64,000 nt of DNA from Jatrophihabitans sp. GAS493. GTDB lineage: Bacteria > Actinomycetota > Actinomycetes > Mycobacteriales > Jatrophihabitantaceae. The notes under the pieces are model-generated. The model had not been told where the DNA came from, ran no database searches, and saw nothing but the letters and a program-made list of their open reading frames with translations. Positions 1 through 8,807 of the stretch are shown in pieces. The translations under genes and the position numbers were made by a program. The stretch is from the NCBI RefSeq assembly GCF_900230215.1, contig NZ_LT907982.1, positions 310,001 to 374,000 on the forward strand, written 5' to 3'. Every line of letters starts with the position of its first letter. Positions within the stretch are counted from its first letter, which is position 1.

Positions 1-1053
1 CTTGGGCGTGAAACCCGCGTCACGGATGAGGTCGAGCAGGTCGTCGCGGGTGAGCTTGTCGGGCGTGCCGAAGTTGTCGGCGTCGTGGGTGATCTTGTAC
101 TCGACCACCGAACCGTCCATGTCATCGGCGCCGTAGTTCAGAGCCAGCTGCGACGTGGAGAGGCCGTGCATCACCCAGAAAACCTTGACGTGCGGGAAGT
201 TGTCGAGCATCAGCCGGGAGACGGCGAACGTCTTCAGCACGTCGGCCGGCTGGGCCATCGACAGGTGGCTGAGGCGGTTGTTGTCATTGTGGAAGCGCAA
301 CGGGATGAAGACCTGGAAGCCGCCGGTCTCATCCTGCAGTTCGCGCAGCCGCAGCACGTGGTCGACCCGGTGCCGGGGCTCCTCGATGTGGCCGTAGAGC
401 ATCGTGGCCGGCGTCTTCAAACCCTTTTGGTGGGCCAGACGGTGAATGCGCGACCAGTCTTCCCAGTGCGTGTTGTGGTCGACGACCTGTTTGCGCACCT
501 CCCAGTCGAAGATCTCCGCGCCGCCACCGGTGAGCGACTCCAGACCGGCGTCGATGAGTTCGTCGAGGATCTCGTCGGCACTCAGGCCCGAGATCGACTC
601 GAAGTAGTGCACCTCGGTGGCGGTGAAGGCCTTCAGCGCGACGTCCGGCAGCGCGGCCTTCAGCTCCCGAAGCACCCGCGGGTAGTACTTCCACGGCAGC
701 GTCGGGTGCAGCCCGTTGACGATGTGCAGTTCGGTGAGCCCGTCGCCCTGCATGGCGACGGCCTTCTCGACGGCCTCCTCGACGCGCATCGTGTAGGCGT
801 CCTTCTGCCCGGGCTTGCGCTCGAAGCTGCAGTAGGCGCAGGAGGCGGTACAGACGTTGGTGAGATTCAGATGGCGGTTGACGTTGAAGAAGGTGACGTC
901 ACCGTTCTTCTGCTGCCGTACCTGGTGGGCTAATCCACCTAGCCACGCCAGATCATCGCTGTCGTAGAGGTCCTCGCCGTCCTGCCGGGTGAGTCGCTCG
1001 CCGTTGTTCACCTTGTCGGTGAGTTCATCCTTGCGCAGTTGCGTCATCGCCAT
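1..1053 (-). CDS. mqnE: Aminofutalosine synthase MqnE (3' end cut by window edge)
   Basis: Radical SAM enzyme of the futalosine route to menaquinone; the family adds the adenosyl radical to 3-[(1-carboxyvinyl)oxy]benzoate to give aminofutalosine. The reverse strand reads MAMTQLRKDEL and continues to base 1 without a stop, so the C-terminus lies outside the window. The [4Fe-4S] signature CTASCAYC sits at residues 68-75 (C68, C72, C75), preceded by an asparagine-rich FNVNRHLNLTN stretch, and GAEIFD and MYGHIEEPRHR motifs follow. All of these fit the MqnE/CofH-like group, and MqnE is preferred to MqnC because of the overall match. The start is ATG at 1053; ATG at 1047 is also possible. The mqnP/ubiX/ubiD block at 14838-17919 supports the futalosine pathway in this organism. 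Confidence 0.88.
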   Translation of the reverse strand, partial: MAMTQLRKDELTDKVNNGERLTRQDGEDLYDSDDLAWLGGLAHQVRQQKNGDVTFFNVNRHLNLTNVCTASCAYCSFERKPGQKDAYTMRVEEAVEKAVAMQGDGLTELHIVNGLHPTLPWKYYPRVLRELKAALPDVALKAFTATEVHYFESISGLSADEILDELIDAGLESLTGGGAEIFDWEVRKQVVDHNTHWEDWSRIHRLAHQKGLKTPATMLYGHIEEPRHRVDHVLRLRELQDETGGFQVFIPLRFHNDNNRLSHLSMAQPADVLKTFAVSRLMLDNFPHVKVFWVMHGLSTSQLALNYGADDMDGSVVEYKITHDADNFGTPDKLTRDDLLDLIRDAGFTPK

Positions 1054-1129
1054 GGGTCGAGGGTACGCGACCGGCGAAAGCCGGCCCCGGGGCGACGAGA
1101 CCGCTGAGAGCCCCGTCGCTCCCGCGAAT

Positions 1130-1783
1130 CTAGGCCGCGACCAGCGGCGTGACCTGGAGCGCACAGGCCCGAAGCACGAAGGGCGCGGCGAGTGACGTCT
1201 GCTGGTTGGGCGGCGTCACCTTGATGGTGTCTGAGAGGGGTGCGTTGCAGGACGTGGCGTCGGTCAACTTCGAGGTTGCGGCAGCGTTCGGAGCCAGAAG
1301 AACCGGGGCATCGACGGCACCCGAACCCTCGGACTTCGTTCCGATCTGAGATCCGGCCGCATAAGGTGAGACATCCGGGAAGCCGACGAGCGAGCAGGTC
1401 GAGGTCGAGACGTTCGTGAGCGTGATCGCCGCGAAGACCTGCTGACCACCGCCGCCGAGGTCATCCACCGAGAGCTTCAGCGCCGAAGTCGCGCAGGCCG
1501 CCGCTACCGGGGCACTCGGGGTGGCGGGCACATCGGTCGGCGAAACGGTTGAGGTGGGCGTACCAGGGGACGTGGGCGAACCGGTGGCGGTCGCCGGCGC
1601 AGACGCGGTGGCCGTGGCCGTCGGGCTGTTCACGATCGAGGTCGCCGAGAGGTCGTCCGAGGAGGATTCTCCGGCCCCGGCGGTCGAGGTCGCGTCCGCG
1701 CACCCCACGGCGCCGACCAGTACGATGCTCAGCGCGGCCAGCGTAGGCAGGAGCCGGCGGCGGGCGGCGTTCATCAGTCTCAT
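1130..1783 (-). CDS. Secreted lipoprotein, DUF4232-like
   Basis: A 217-residue predicted lipoprotein of unknown function. It has an arginine-rich n-region, a hydrophobic stretch and a lipobox LVGAVGC with the lipidated cysteine at about residue 28. A Ser/Thr/Ala/Pro-rich linker (to about residue 90) is typical of surface-tethered actinobacterial proteins. The C-terminal 125 residues have the four-cysteine pattern of the DUF4232 family (CATSALKL, TCSLVGFPDV, SCNAPL, LRACAL). The start is chosen at ATG 1783; GTG at 1795 and ATG at 1774 are alternatives. It begins 16 bases after the stop of the large secreted protein upstream on the same strand, so the two are probably co-transcribed. Confidence 0.75.
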   Translation of the reverse strand: MRLMNAARRRLLPTLAALSIVLVGAVGCADATSTAGAGESSSDDLSATSIVNSPTATATASAPATATGSPTSPGTPTSTVSPTDVPATPSAPVAAACATSALKLSVDDLGGGGQQVFAAITLTNVSTSTCSLVGFPDVSPYAAGSQIGTKSEGSGAVDAPVLLAPNAAATSKLTDATSCNAPLSDTIKVTPPNQQTSLAAPFVLRACALQVTPLVAA

Positions 1784-1799
1784 GTGGCTGTCCACTTCA

Positions 1800-3656
1800 C
1801 TAGTTGATTCGCAGATCGGTCGACCACGGCATGCTCGACAGCGATGAGCGTGGATCCGAGCTCAGCTGGGACCACAGGCTCCTCCAGGCCGAGACGCCGG
1901 GCATTGAGTAACAGCTTCCACCGGCCTGGGCGCAGGCTGTGAGCTCGGTGAGGACGCCGCCGAAGGAGACCTTCGGGTGGCCGCCGACCACACCGGTCAG
2001 CGAGATATACTTCCATTGCGCCGCCATCGTGGTGTTGTAGATCTGCGGCAGGGCACGCATCCTGGTCGGGCTGAGGCCGCCGCTCATCTGATACAACCCA
2101 GCCGCGGTCCAGCCGTTGTTGCACTTGCCGTTGATCACGGTCCAGTTGCAGCCGTCCGCAGACCCATTGAAGACGAATGGTGCACTTCCACCGGCGAGGA
2201 ATCCCTGCACCCAGGCCAGCGAGTTGGCCGGCGTGCCCCGAAACCCGGGTTCGATGTCATCGGCCCCGGCGATGGTCAACCGGCTGTAGCCGGCGGCGTG
2301 CGCCGCGACCGGGGCGATGACCTTCTGAGCCCACTCGACGCCCATGGCGTAGCTGACCGAGACATCGTTGTTCGTGCCGATCGCGATCGTCGCCGGTGCC
2401 GAATACTGCTGGGCGCTGGCGTACCCGTCGACGTACGCATTCATCGCGGTGACCAATTGGGCGTAGGTCACGCGGATGCTGGTAGCTGAGAGGCCGACAA
2501 TGCCGCCTCCGCGTTGGCCGCCGATGTCTAGGAGAGTTGTGTACTCGTGGCCGCCCGGATTGTGCTGCGCATCAGTTATTCCGGCGGCCTGCCAGAATGC
2601 CACGTCCGACGCAGAACCGGTGAGATTGCGTACGTATCGACTGGTCGAGACCGGTGGCGAGGTGGTCTGAACCGGCGGCAGCGCGTTCACACAGGCCAGT
2701 AGTTTGTTGGGTGCTCCCGGTCCCACATTGATGGCGTAAACACAGACGTTCGGCAGGCCCGTCACCGCGATGATCCCGTTGAAGCCATGGGCGGCACTGA
2801 AACCTGGGAACGTCACGGCAAGATCAGGTCGGCTGACGTTGGCCACCAGAGCCTTACCGACGGGTCCGGCGTAAGCGGCGATTGTCAACGGAGTGTCGGC
2901 GTTGGGGTCGATCGCCCATCCGGTGACCTGGATTCCGCCAGTTACCTGGCGAACGGAATCGACCGACCCGAACGGGAGGTCCGAAAGCACGACACGAATG
3001 CACCTGATCTGCACAGGCTTATAGATCGGATTGAGCGGTATTGCATACGCACAGACGTTGTAGGTACCGGCGGTTGCTGGCACGGTCGCACTGAACCCGT
3101 GCATTGACCCAACGTTGAAGGCCGAGGCGACGTCCGGTCGCGCTGCTCCGGTGGTAAGTCTCCGACCGCTGCTGTTGACGTAAATGTCGACGTGGGTAGC
3201 CGCATCAGAACTGAAGTCGTACGCCCAGCCGGAGACGTAGATGCCGCCTGGCGTCATCCTTGCAATATCAAGCGAAGCTCGCCCGAAGGGCACTACGACC
3301 GTCTGACAGGTGAGCGTGGTATGAGCAGCTGGATTTCGGACGCCGATGGCGTACGCGCAGACGGAGTAGGTGCCGGGCGTCGCGGCAAAGGTGGCCCCGA
3401 ACCCGTGGGCACCGGCGATCCGAAACGCCGCATTCACATCGGCGCGGAGATTGTTGGCCGTAATGCGATGCCCTGCACCGTTGATGTAGACGTCCACGAA
3501 TATCGACGAGGAGGGCGCCGCCGGATCGAAGGCCCAGCCGCCTATGCGGATTCCGTTGCCCTGCCCGGCGTCAAGGACGTCAACACGTCCCGCCGGAACT
3601 GAAGCCGCTGAGGCCGGCGTGGCCAGCACTGCGGTGAGGCCGGCAATGAGCAACAC
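1800..3656 (-). CDS. Large secreted protein with three tandem repeats and an unrecognised C-terminal domain
   Basis: About 618 residues with a signal-peptide core (IAGLTAVLATPASAA). Three repeats of roughly 100 residues follow (about 20-125, 126-230, 231-330). Each has GG(I)xVxGWAxDP/DF, a VDIYVN or VDVYING strand, an AHGF or MHGF turn, and a TYSVCAYAI strand with paired cysteines, so they look like beta-sandwich repeats. The remaining 270 residues contain IGTNNDVSVSYAMGVEWAQ, GADDIEPGF and a Cys-rich SADGCNWTVINGKCNNGW segment. I do not recognise that family; a glycoside-hydrolase-like fold is only a guess. The annotated GTG start gives a signal peptide without a basic n-region. The frame is open further upstream, where CTG at 3710 would add NTKNWRLGRRLSIGTCI with a GAGG eight bases before it, so the true start may be non-canonical. 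Confidence 0.7.
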   Translation of the reverse strand: MLLIAGLTAVLATPASAASVPAGRVDVLDAGQGNGIRIGGWAFDPAAPSSSIFVDVYINGAGHRITANNLRADVNAAFRIAGAHGFGATFAATPGTYSVCAYAIGVRNPAAHTTLTCQTVVVPFGRASLDIARMTPGGIYVSGWAYDFSSDAATHVDIYVNSSGRRLTTGAARPDVASAFNVGSMHGFSATVPATAGTYNVCAYAIPLNPIYKPVQIRCIRVVLSDLPFGSVDSVRQVTGGIQVTGWAIDPNADTPLTIAAYAGPVGKALVANVSRPDLAVTFPGFSAAHGFNGIIAVTGLPNVCVYAINVGPGAPNKLLACVNALPPVQTTSPPVSTSRYVRNLTGSASDVAFWQAAGITDAQHNPGGHEYTTLLDIGGQRGGGIVGLSATSIRVTYAQLVTAMNAYVDGYASAQQYSAPATIAIGTNNDVSVSYAMGVEWAQKVIAPVAAHAAGYSRLTIAGADDIEPGFRGTPANSLAWVQGFLAGGSAPFVFNGSADGCNWTVINGKCNNGWTAAGLYQMSGGLSPTRMRALPQIYNTTMAAQWKYISLTGVVGGHPKVSFGGVLTELTACAQAGGSCYSMPGVSAWRSLWSQLSSDPRSSLSSMPWSTDLRIN

Positions 3657-4140
3657 GATGCAGGTGCCGATGGACAGACGGCGACCTAGTCGCCAATTCT
3701 TGGTGTTCAGGGGGATTGCCTCGCAGATCTGTTTAAAATTCGAACCTGGCCGCCGCGGCGCGTGGCCGAGCGGCGGTGCTCCTGGTGCTCGTGTGACTAA
3801 AGTGAATTGTGATCCCTACTGGTACGTACGGCAAACCGAAGAGTCGGCGTCTGACCCCGTAGCCAGGTTGCGGCTGGATTAAGTATCCGTACTTCGACCC
3901 GAAGTCGGCAAAACCGGGAGGTTCGTTCGATAGCTGAGCGACGCCAGGCGATGACCCACAGCGAGGCCCAACCTCCTACCCATCGGCGCTCGGACCAGCG
4001 ATCTGAGCGCACATGTCGCTTCATTTCACCTCGCGCCAAGCACGCGAGCGTCGATCTCAAACCGCCGATCGCGCGGCCTGGGGTCAGGTCCGCTCACGCG
4101 CGGTCCCGCACACGGAATGAGCTGCCGACGGCGCGGGGGC
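3657..4140. other. Intergenic region, 484 bp
   Basis: No convincing gene. The right part is the 3' flank of the glycosyltransferase gene ending at 4141. The left part should hold the promoter of the secreted repeat protein and possibly the first 18 codons of that protein if a CTG start at 3710 is used. A small inverted repeat, ACTTCG-ACC-CGAAGT, lies near 3893-3907 and could be an operator or weak hairpin. Confidence 0.4.
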
Positions 4141-6654
4141 CTACGCCTTGTCGACGCCGGACTTGGCCAACCGCCGAGCCTTGGCGACCCCGAAGTTCAC
4201 CATCCCGCGAACCCCGCCCTCGCTGTACCGCTGGCGGGCGTAATGGAGGTTGCGAGCCACAGGACCTGCGGAACTCAGCGACGGCGATCGGGTGAGCCCC
4301 CGTCGTTTGGCTGCAACAATCCCGAAGTCCGCTGCACGACTGGCTTGACGGCAGAACTGTACGAGCGGTGCGAGCGTGCGGTCCCAGTGGAAGTTCACCC
4401 GCACGCGAGCCACATTTGCTCGGCAGGCAGCCACAAACTCCTCGTCGAAGAGCGCCCGTTCCAGCGCCTCCGCCAAGCCGTCTACGTCTCGCTCGTCCAC
4501 AGCGACACCGAGACCTTCGGCCACAATCATCCGCCCGAAGGCATCGCCACCCGTAGCCACCATCGGCAGGCCAGCCCAGAGGTAGTCGAGCATTCGGGTG
4601 CGGAATGAGAAGGTCGTCTCGACGTGCAACATGTGCGTACTGACGCCCACATCAGCTTCCAGAAGGTAGTTCTGGCGGTCGTCGTAATCGACCCAGTCCT
4701 CATTGAAGAATACAAACTTCCCGGTCAGACCCAAATCATCCGAGAGCGTGCGGGCGTCCCAGGCCATGCTCATCTCCGGCACGTTCGGGTTCGGGTGCTT
4801 CATCCCGAGGAAGAAGAGCCGGACGTCGGCGTGCTCGTGTCGAAGCCGATCGACGGCCTTGATGAGGGTGATTGGGTCGAACCAGTTGTAGACCCCACCC
4901 GCCCAGATGATGACCTTGTCGGTAACCGAGATCCCGGGCACCACGCCGCGCAGCGCCGGGCGCGTATGAATCGGGTCGGTGGCCGATAGCCCGAACGGGC
5001 AGACCGCTAGCAGCGACGCAAGACTCGAGTCACGGTCGTAATTGCGTGGATTCAGACGTCCGACTCCAGCAAGCTGCCCCAGCCAGAAGTGCCTCTGCTC
5101 CTCGCTTGCGCACATGAAGAAGTCACCTCGCGCAAGATCGCGATTGATAACGTTCGTGGTTCCCTCGATCACCGCATCACGATCACCCGGCTCGTTCTTG
5201 GTTTGTTCGAGCTGCTCTAGATGCATCGGGTCGTAGATGTCCACGACAAGGACCTTGTCGGTATCCGCAATCCACGGTGCCACGGCGACGACAAAGCCCT
5301 GATAGACGACGATGTCGCACCAGTCGACGATCTGGCGGAGCTGCATATCATTCGCGAAGAGGCACTCGATTCCTTCGCGAGTCAGATCGCAGCGGGTCGT
5401 CGACACCAGCTTTACGTCGTTCTCGTGAGACAGCTCCTCCGCGATGTGAAGCGCGCGAATCGCCGGGCCGGCCATCCGATCAGCCAGGGTGTCCGCCGTC
5501 ACGATGGCGACCCGCCGACGGCGGGCCCACATGTCGTTGAGACCGAAGATCTCAGTCGCGGCCAGCCAGCGTCGGTGGAAGCCGGGCAGCCCATAGGTGG
5601 ATTGCAACAACCCGCTCACCAGACCCGGAATGGCCATGTCGCTAACCACTCGTCGGCTCTGGATCTCAACGCGCTCGGCCTCGATCTCCTCAAGATTGGT
5701 GGCGAGGTAGTCGATCGCGTGTACGGCGCTCATGGTGAGCTTGTTGACCGAGAGGTTCGGCTCGTCATCGCCTACCGGATTGACCTCAAGATCCAGGGCG
5801 GAGTTGTCCTCACCCCCGAGCAGCATCGCATTGTGCAGGGTCATCAACAGCGCCGGCGCGAGGGCCCGTTCAAGCCCTGGGCCATCCAGGTTCTTGTAAA
5901 CCATGAGCAGTCCATTGCGCTCCAACAGGTAGCGCTCACGATAGTTCGCAAACTTCGCGATTGCCGCATGGTGCTTGTGGTAGACGAGCGAGGTGGGTAC
6001 ATACCGAACTCGATAACCGAGCATATTCAGGCGCCAGCCCAGATCTACGTCCTCGAAGAACATGAAGAAGCGTTCATCGAAGCCACCGACCTCACGAAAG
6101 ACCGATGTCCGGAAAACGGTCGCCGAGCCAGTCGAGAAGAGCACATCCCGCGGGGTGTTGTACGCCTGCGAGTCCGGCTCCTCCGCCTCCAGCTTGTAAC
6201 CCTGACCAAGGAAGTTGACGTTCCCGCCCACGTAGTCGACGTGGGTTCCGTCCCAGTCCAGAACCTTGCACGCGACAGCACCGACCGTCTGGTCCAGGGA
6301 GAGGGTCCGCACCGCCTCGCTTAACCAGTCGCGATCGGGTTTGGCGTCACTGTTAATCAGCGCGACGAACTCACCGGACGCATGCTTGATGCCGAGATTG
6401 CAGCCGCCGGCGAATCCGGTGTTCTTCTCAGACTCGATGAGCAGAATGTCCGGGTGCGCCGAACGAATCAGCGGCACGCTGTCATCGCCGGAGTTGTTAT
6501 CCACGACGATGACTTCGAGCCGTTCCGTCGGCCAATTGAGGTCGCCCAGACGGCTAAGGCACTCGTTCGTGTCCGCCGGACCGCGATAATTCACGATGAC
6601 GACGGAGACCACGCCCGTGCGAACGGCGGGGGACGACGAGGCCGGAATGCTCAT
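4141..6654 (-). CDS. Two-domain glycosyltransferase (GT2 plus GT-B/GT4-like)
   Basis: An 837-residue protein with two fused glycosyltransferase modules. The N-terminal GT-A domain (about residues 10-250) has SVVIVNYRGPAD, the nucleotide-binding INSDAKPDRDW (DxD-type) and MFFEDVDLGWRLNMLGY, typical of rhamnosyl/galactofuranosyl GT2 enzymes. The C-terminal GT-B module (about 380-790) shows RVAIVTADT, VVDIYDPMHLEQ, IIWAGGVYNWFDPITLI and FLGMKHPNPN, as in GT4 enzymes. The start is ATG at 6654, overlapping the TGA of the upstream ABC ATPase gene (ATGA); an earlier in-frame ATG at 6693 would lie inside that gene and is less likely. Location downstream of wzt/wzm implies assembly of an exported polysaccharide. 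The sugars are unknown. Confidence 0.88.
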   Translation of the reverse strand: MSIPASSSPAVRTGVVSVVIVNYRGPADTNECLSRLGDLNWPTERLEVIVVDNNSGDDSVPLIRSAHPDILLIESEKNTGFAGGCNLGIKHASGEFVALINSDAKPDRDWLSEAVRTLSLDQTVGAVACKVLDWDGTHVDYVGGNVNFLGQGYKLEAEEPDSQAYNTPRDVLFSTGSATVFRTSVFREVGGFDERFFMFFEDVDLGWRLNMLGYRVRYVPTSLVYHKHHAAIAKFANYRERYLLERNGLLMVYKNLDGPGLERALAPALLMTLHNAMLLGGEDNSALDLEVNPVGDDEPNLSVNKLTMSAVHAIDYLATNLEEIEAERVEIQSRRVVSDMAIPGLVSGLLQSTYGLPGFHRRWLAATEIFGLNDMWARRRRVAIVTADTLADRMAGPAIRALHIAEELSHENDVKLVSTTRCDLTREGIECLFANDMQLRQIVDWCDIVVYQGFVVAVAPWIADTDKVLVVDIYDPMHLEQLEQTKNEPGDRDAVIEGTTNVINRDLARGDFFMCASEEQRHFWLGQLAGVGRLNPRNYDRDSSLASLLAVCPFGLSATDPIHTRPALRGVVPGISVTDKVIIWAGGVYNWFDPITLIKAVDRLRHEHADVRLFFLGMKHPNPNVPEMSMAWDARTLSDDLGLTGKFVFFNEDWVDYDDRQNYLLEADVGVSTHMLHVETTFSFRTRMLDYLWAGLPMVATGGDAFGRMIVAEGLGVAVDERDVDGLAEALERALFDEEFVAACRANVARVRVNFHWDRTLAPLVQFCRQASRAADFGIVAAKRRGLTRSPSLSSAGPVARNLHYARQRYSEGGVRGMVNFGVAKARRLAKSGVDKA

Positions 6655-7871
6655 AATGTCTGCTTTGGTCCTTCGTATCGGGGCTGCTGCCAATGGCCGC
6701 CCAACTCAACCAGACCGCCGGATTCGTGCGGTGCGCGCATGAGGACGTCGAATCGCTTCGCGCCGCGGAGAAAGTCATAGGTGTGCGTCGTTGTGTAGTC
6801 GGCGACCGAGACGTTCAGGTCGAAGGTCCCCGCTTGCAATCGCAACGAATCGAAGACCAGGTCCACATAGCCTTCGCCCTCAAGCCTATCCGGCACCATA
6901 TTGCCGTCGCGACTGTGGTGGGCCCACACGTAGACGCCCTCGAGTGTCTCGATGGAAAATCCGAAGACCGGCTTGTCGATCGGCTCTGTCGTTGAGAAAT
7001 GAGTTCGCAGGGTCACTTTGTCCCCCGGGTAGAATCGAGTAGTCGCGCGACCCTCTGCGTCGAGTAGTTCGGTGTTGGTAAGAACCACCTCGCCACTGCC
7101 CCAGCGCGTCGCACCCGTCTCGAGTTCGACGCGTTCTTCATGGCCGTCATCGACGTACTTGTCGACGATCGCGCCGGCGTCTCCGACGTCCAGCAACCGG
7201 CCATGCTCGAGCCAGGCGACCTTGTCACAGAGAGTGCGCATCGAACCCATCGCGTGGCTCACGATGACAACCGTCTTTCCGGCCCGGCGAAATTCGGCGA
7301 ACTTCTCCATACATTTCTCTTGGAACATTTGATCGCCGACGGCCAATACCTCATCGACCAACAAAACGTCCGGATCAATGTTGATCGCGACCGAGAACCC
7401 AAGACGGACATACATGCCCGAGGAGTAGTTCTTGACTGGTTGATCGATGAAGGTCTCAATTCCGGCGAAATCGACGATCGCGTCGAACTTGCGTTCGATC
7501 TCGGACTTCCGCATACCGAGGATTGCGCCGTTGAGATAGACGTTCTCTCGTCCGGACATCTCGGGATGGAACCCGGATCCGAGTTCCAGCAACGCCGCCA
7601 GACTCCCGACCGAACGGATTGATCCGGTGTCGGGAGTGAGGATCTTCGCTATGCACTTCAGTAGCGTGGATTTACCAGACCCGTTCTCCCCGACCAGGCC
7701 GAAGGTCGAACCTGTCGGTATCTCGAACGAAACATCCTTCAGCGCCCAGAACTCGTCGAAGCGGGCCCGCTTACCACGCATGAGTGCGGCCTTCAGCGAT
7801 TGGTTGCGCTCCCGATACAGGCGGAACCGTTTGGAAACGTCTTCGACCACGATTGCGTTGTCGTTCGTCAT
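6651..7871 (-). CDS. wzt: Polysaccharide ABC exporter ATPase with C-terminal carbohydrate-binding domain (Wzt-like)
   Basis: A 406-residue ATP-binding subunit of an O-antigen/teichoic-acid type exporter. The nucleotide-binding domain (about 1-245) contains Walker A GENGSGKST, the Q-loop region LLELGSGFHPEMSGRENVY, signature KNYSSGMYVRLGF, Walker B DVLLVDEVLAVGD and the H-loop VIVSHAMGSM. The extra 150 residues match the immunoglobulin-like carbohydrate-binding domain of Wzt proteins (ATTRFYPGDKVTLRTHF, FGFSIETLEGVYVW). In known systems that domain recognises a modified chain terminus, which fits the methyltransferases encoded next door. The ATG at 7871 is 4 bases past the permease stop and uses a GAGGAG inside the permease 3' end. 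Confidence 0.92.
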   Translation of the reverse strand: MTNDNAIVVEDVSKRFRLYRERNQSLKAALMRGKRARFDEFWALKDVSFEIPTGSTFGLVGENGSGKSTLLKCIAKILTPDTGSIRSVGSLAALLELGSGFHPEMSGRENVYLNGAILGMRKSEIERKFDAIVDFAGIETFIDQPVKNYSSGMYVRLGFSVAINIDPDVLLVDEVLAVGDQMFQEKCMEKFAEFRRAGKTVVIVSHAMGSMRTLCDKVAWLEHGRLLDVGDAGAIVDKYVDDGHEERVELETGATRWGSGEVVLTNTELLDAEGRATTRFYPGDKVTLRTHFSTTEPIDKPVFGFSIETLEGVYVWAHHSRDGNMVPDRLEGEGYVDLVFDSLRLQAGTFDLNVSVADYTTTHTYDFLRGAKRFDVLMRAPHESGGLVELGGHWQQPRYEGPKQTL

Positions 7872-7875
7872 GGGA

Positions 7876-8694
7876 CTAGAGCTCCTCGGCCATGCGAGCG
7901 GTGTGGCGTCGGAAGAACATGTAGCCGGCGACGAACAGGATCACGGACACCGTGATGATGTAGCCGAGGGTCTCGACCGCCGGCATGCGGCCGTCGTAGA
8001 TCGTGTTCCGGAACGCCTCGGCGAACTTGGTGATCGGGTTCCACTCGATCACTCCGACGAGAATCGGGTGTTCTGCGCGGTGCGCTTGCGCCAGCGTGAT
8101 GCTGTAAACGATCGGGGCCGCGTAGAACAGGAGGTTCAGAAGGATCGCGACAAAATGCTGCGTATCACGGAAGAACACATTGGCCACAGCCAAGAAGAAT
8201 GCGATACCGGTGGCGAACAGGAAGAGCAGACCCATGAGGACGATGGTTACGGGCAGGAACAGAAACGGCTCGCCACCGAAGAGGAAAGTGGCGACCACCA
8301 ACACGGTCATCTCGAAGCAGAAGGTGAACAGCAGCGCGAGTGAATTCGAGAGAACCAGCGCTTCGCGCGGGAAGTAAACCTTTTGAATCAGGTTGGCGTT
8401 GCCGACGATCGAGCCCATTCCAGACATCAGTACGTTCAGAACGAAGATCCAGGGGAGCAATCCGCAGGAGAGCCAGAGGAAAAAATAGTCCAGCCCGGAC
8501 GGGTCGCCAGGTAGGGGACGATTGCCCCGCATGATGGTGCCGAAGACGATCGAATAGGTGAACATCAAGGCGATCGGATTGACGAGCGACCAAACCTGCC
8601 CAAGCGCCGTGCGCTTGTACTTCCCCTTGATCTCGCGTTGGGTCAAATTGCGGATGAGATCGCCAGAGGACTTCAGATCCGTCAGAGCAGTCAC
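7876..8694 (-). CDS. wzm: Polysaccharide ABC exporter permease (Wzm-like, ABC-2 family)
   Basis: A 272-residue integral membrane protein with about six hydrophobic segments. It has the N-terminal LTQREIKGKYKRTALGQVWSL-type amphipathic region characteristic of ABC-2 polysaccharide and teichoic acid permeases (TagG, Wzm, RfbA). WNPITKFAEAFRN near residue 225 is also a family hallmark. It pairs with the Wzt ATPase immediately downstream to export a lipid-linked glycan across the cytoplasmic membrane. The start is GTG at 8694 with GAGGG about nine bases upstream. A short gap of about 113 bases separates it from the methyltransferase gene upstream on the same strand, so one operon is likely. Confidence 0.92.
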   Translation of the reverse strand: MTALTDLKSSGDLIRNLTQREIKGKYKRTALGQVWSLVNPIALMFTYSIVFGTIMRGNRPLPGDPSGLDYFFLWLSCGLLPWIFVLNVLMSGMGSIVGNANLIQKVYFPREALVLSNSLALLFTFCFEMTVLVVATFLFGGEPFLFLPVTIVLMGLLFLFATGIAFFLAVANVFFRDTQHFVAILLNLLFYAAPIVYSITLAQAHRAEHPILVGVIEWNPITKFAEAFRNTIYDGRMPAVETLGYIITVSVILFVAGYMFFRRHTARMAEEL

Positions 8695-8807
8695 GAAGCG
8701 AGCCCTCGGACAACGTAGCTGGTCACGACTGTGCAGCCTACCTTGGATGACGACGCGATCGGGTCGGTCTGCTTGGGTCGTCCACAGGAACTGTTGCGCA
8801 CAGGTAC

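Noticed and set aside
5221-6324. A 367-codon forward ORF
   Set aside because: Antisense of the two-domain glycosyltransferase, which has clear family motifs.
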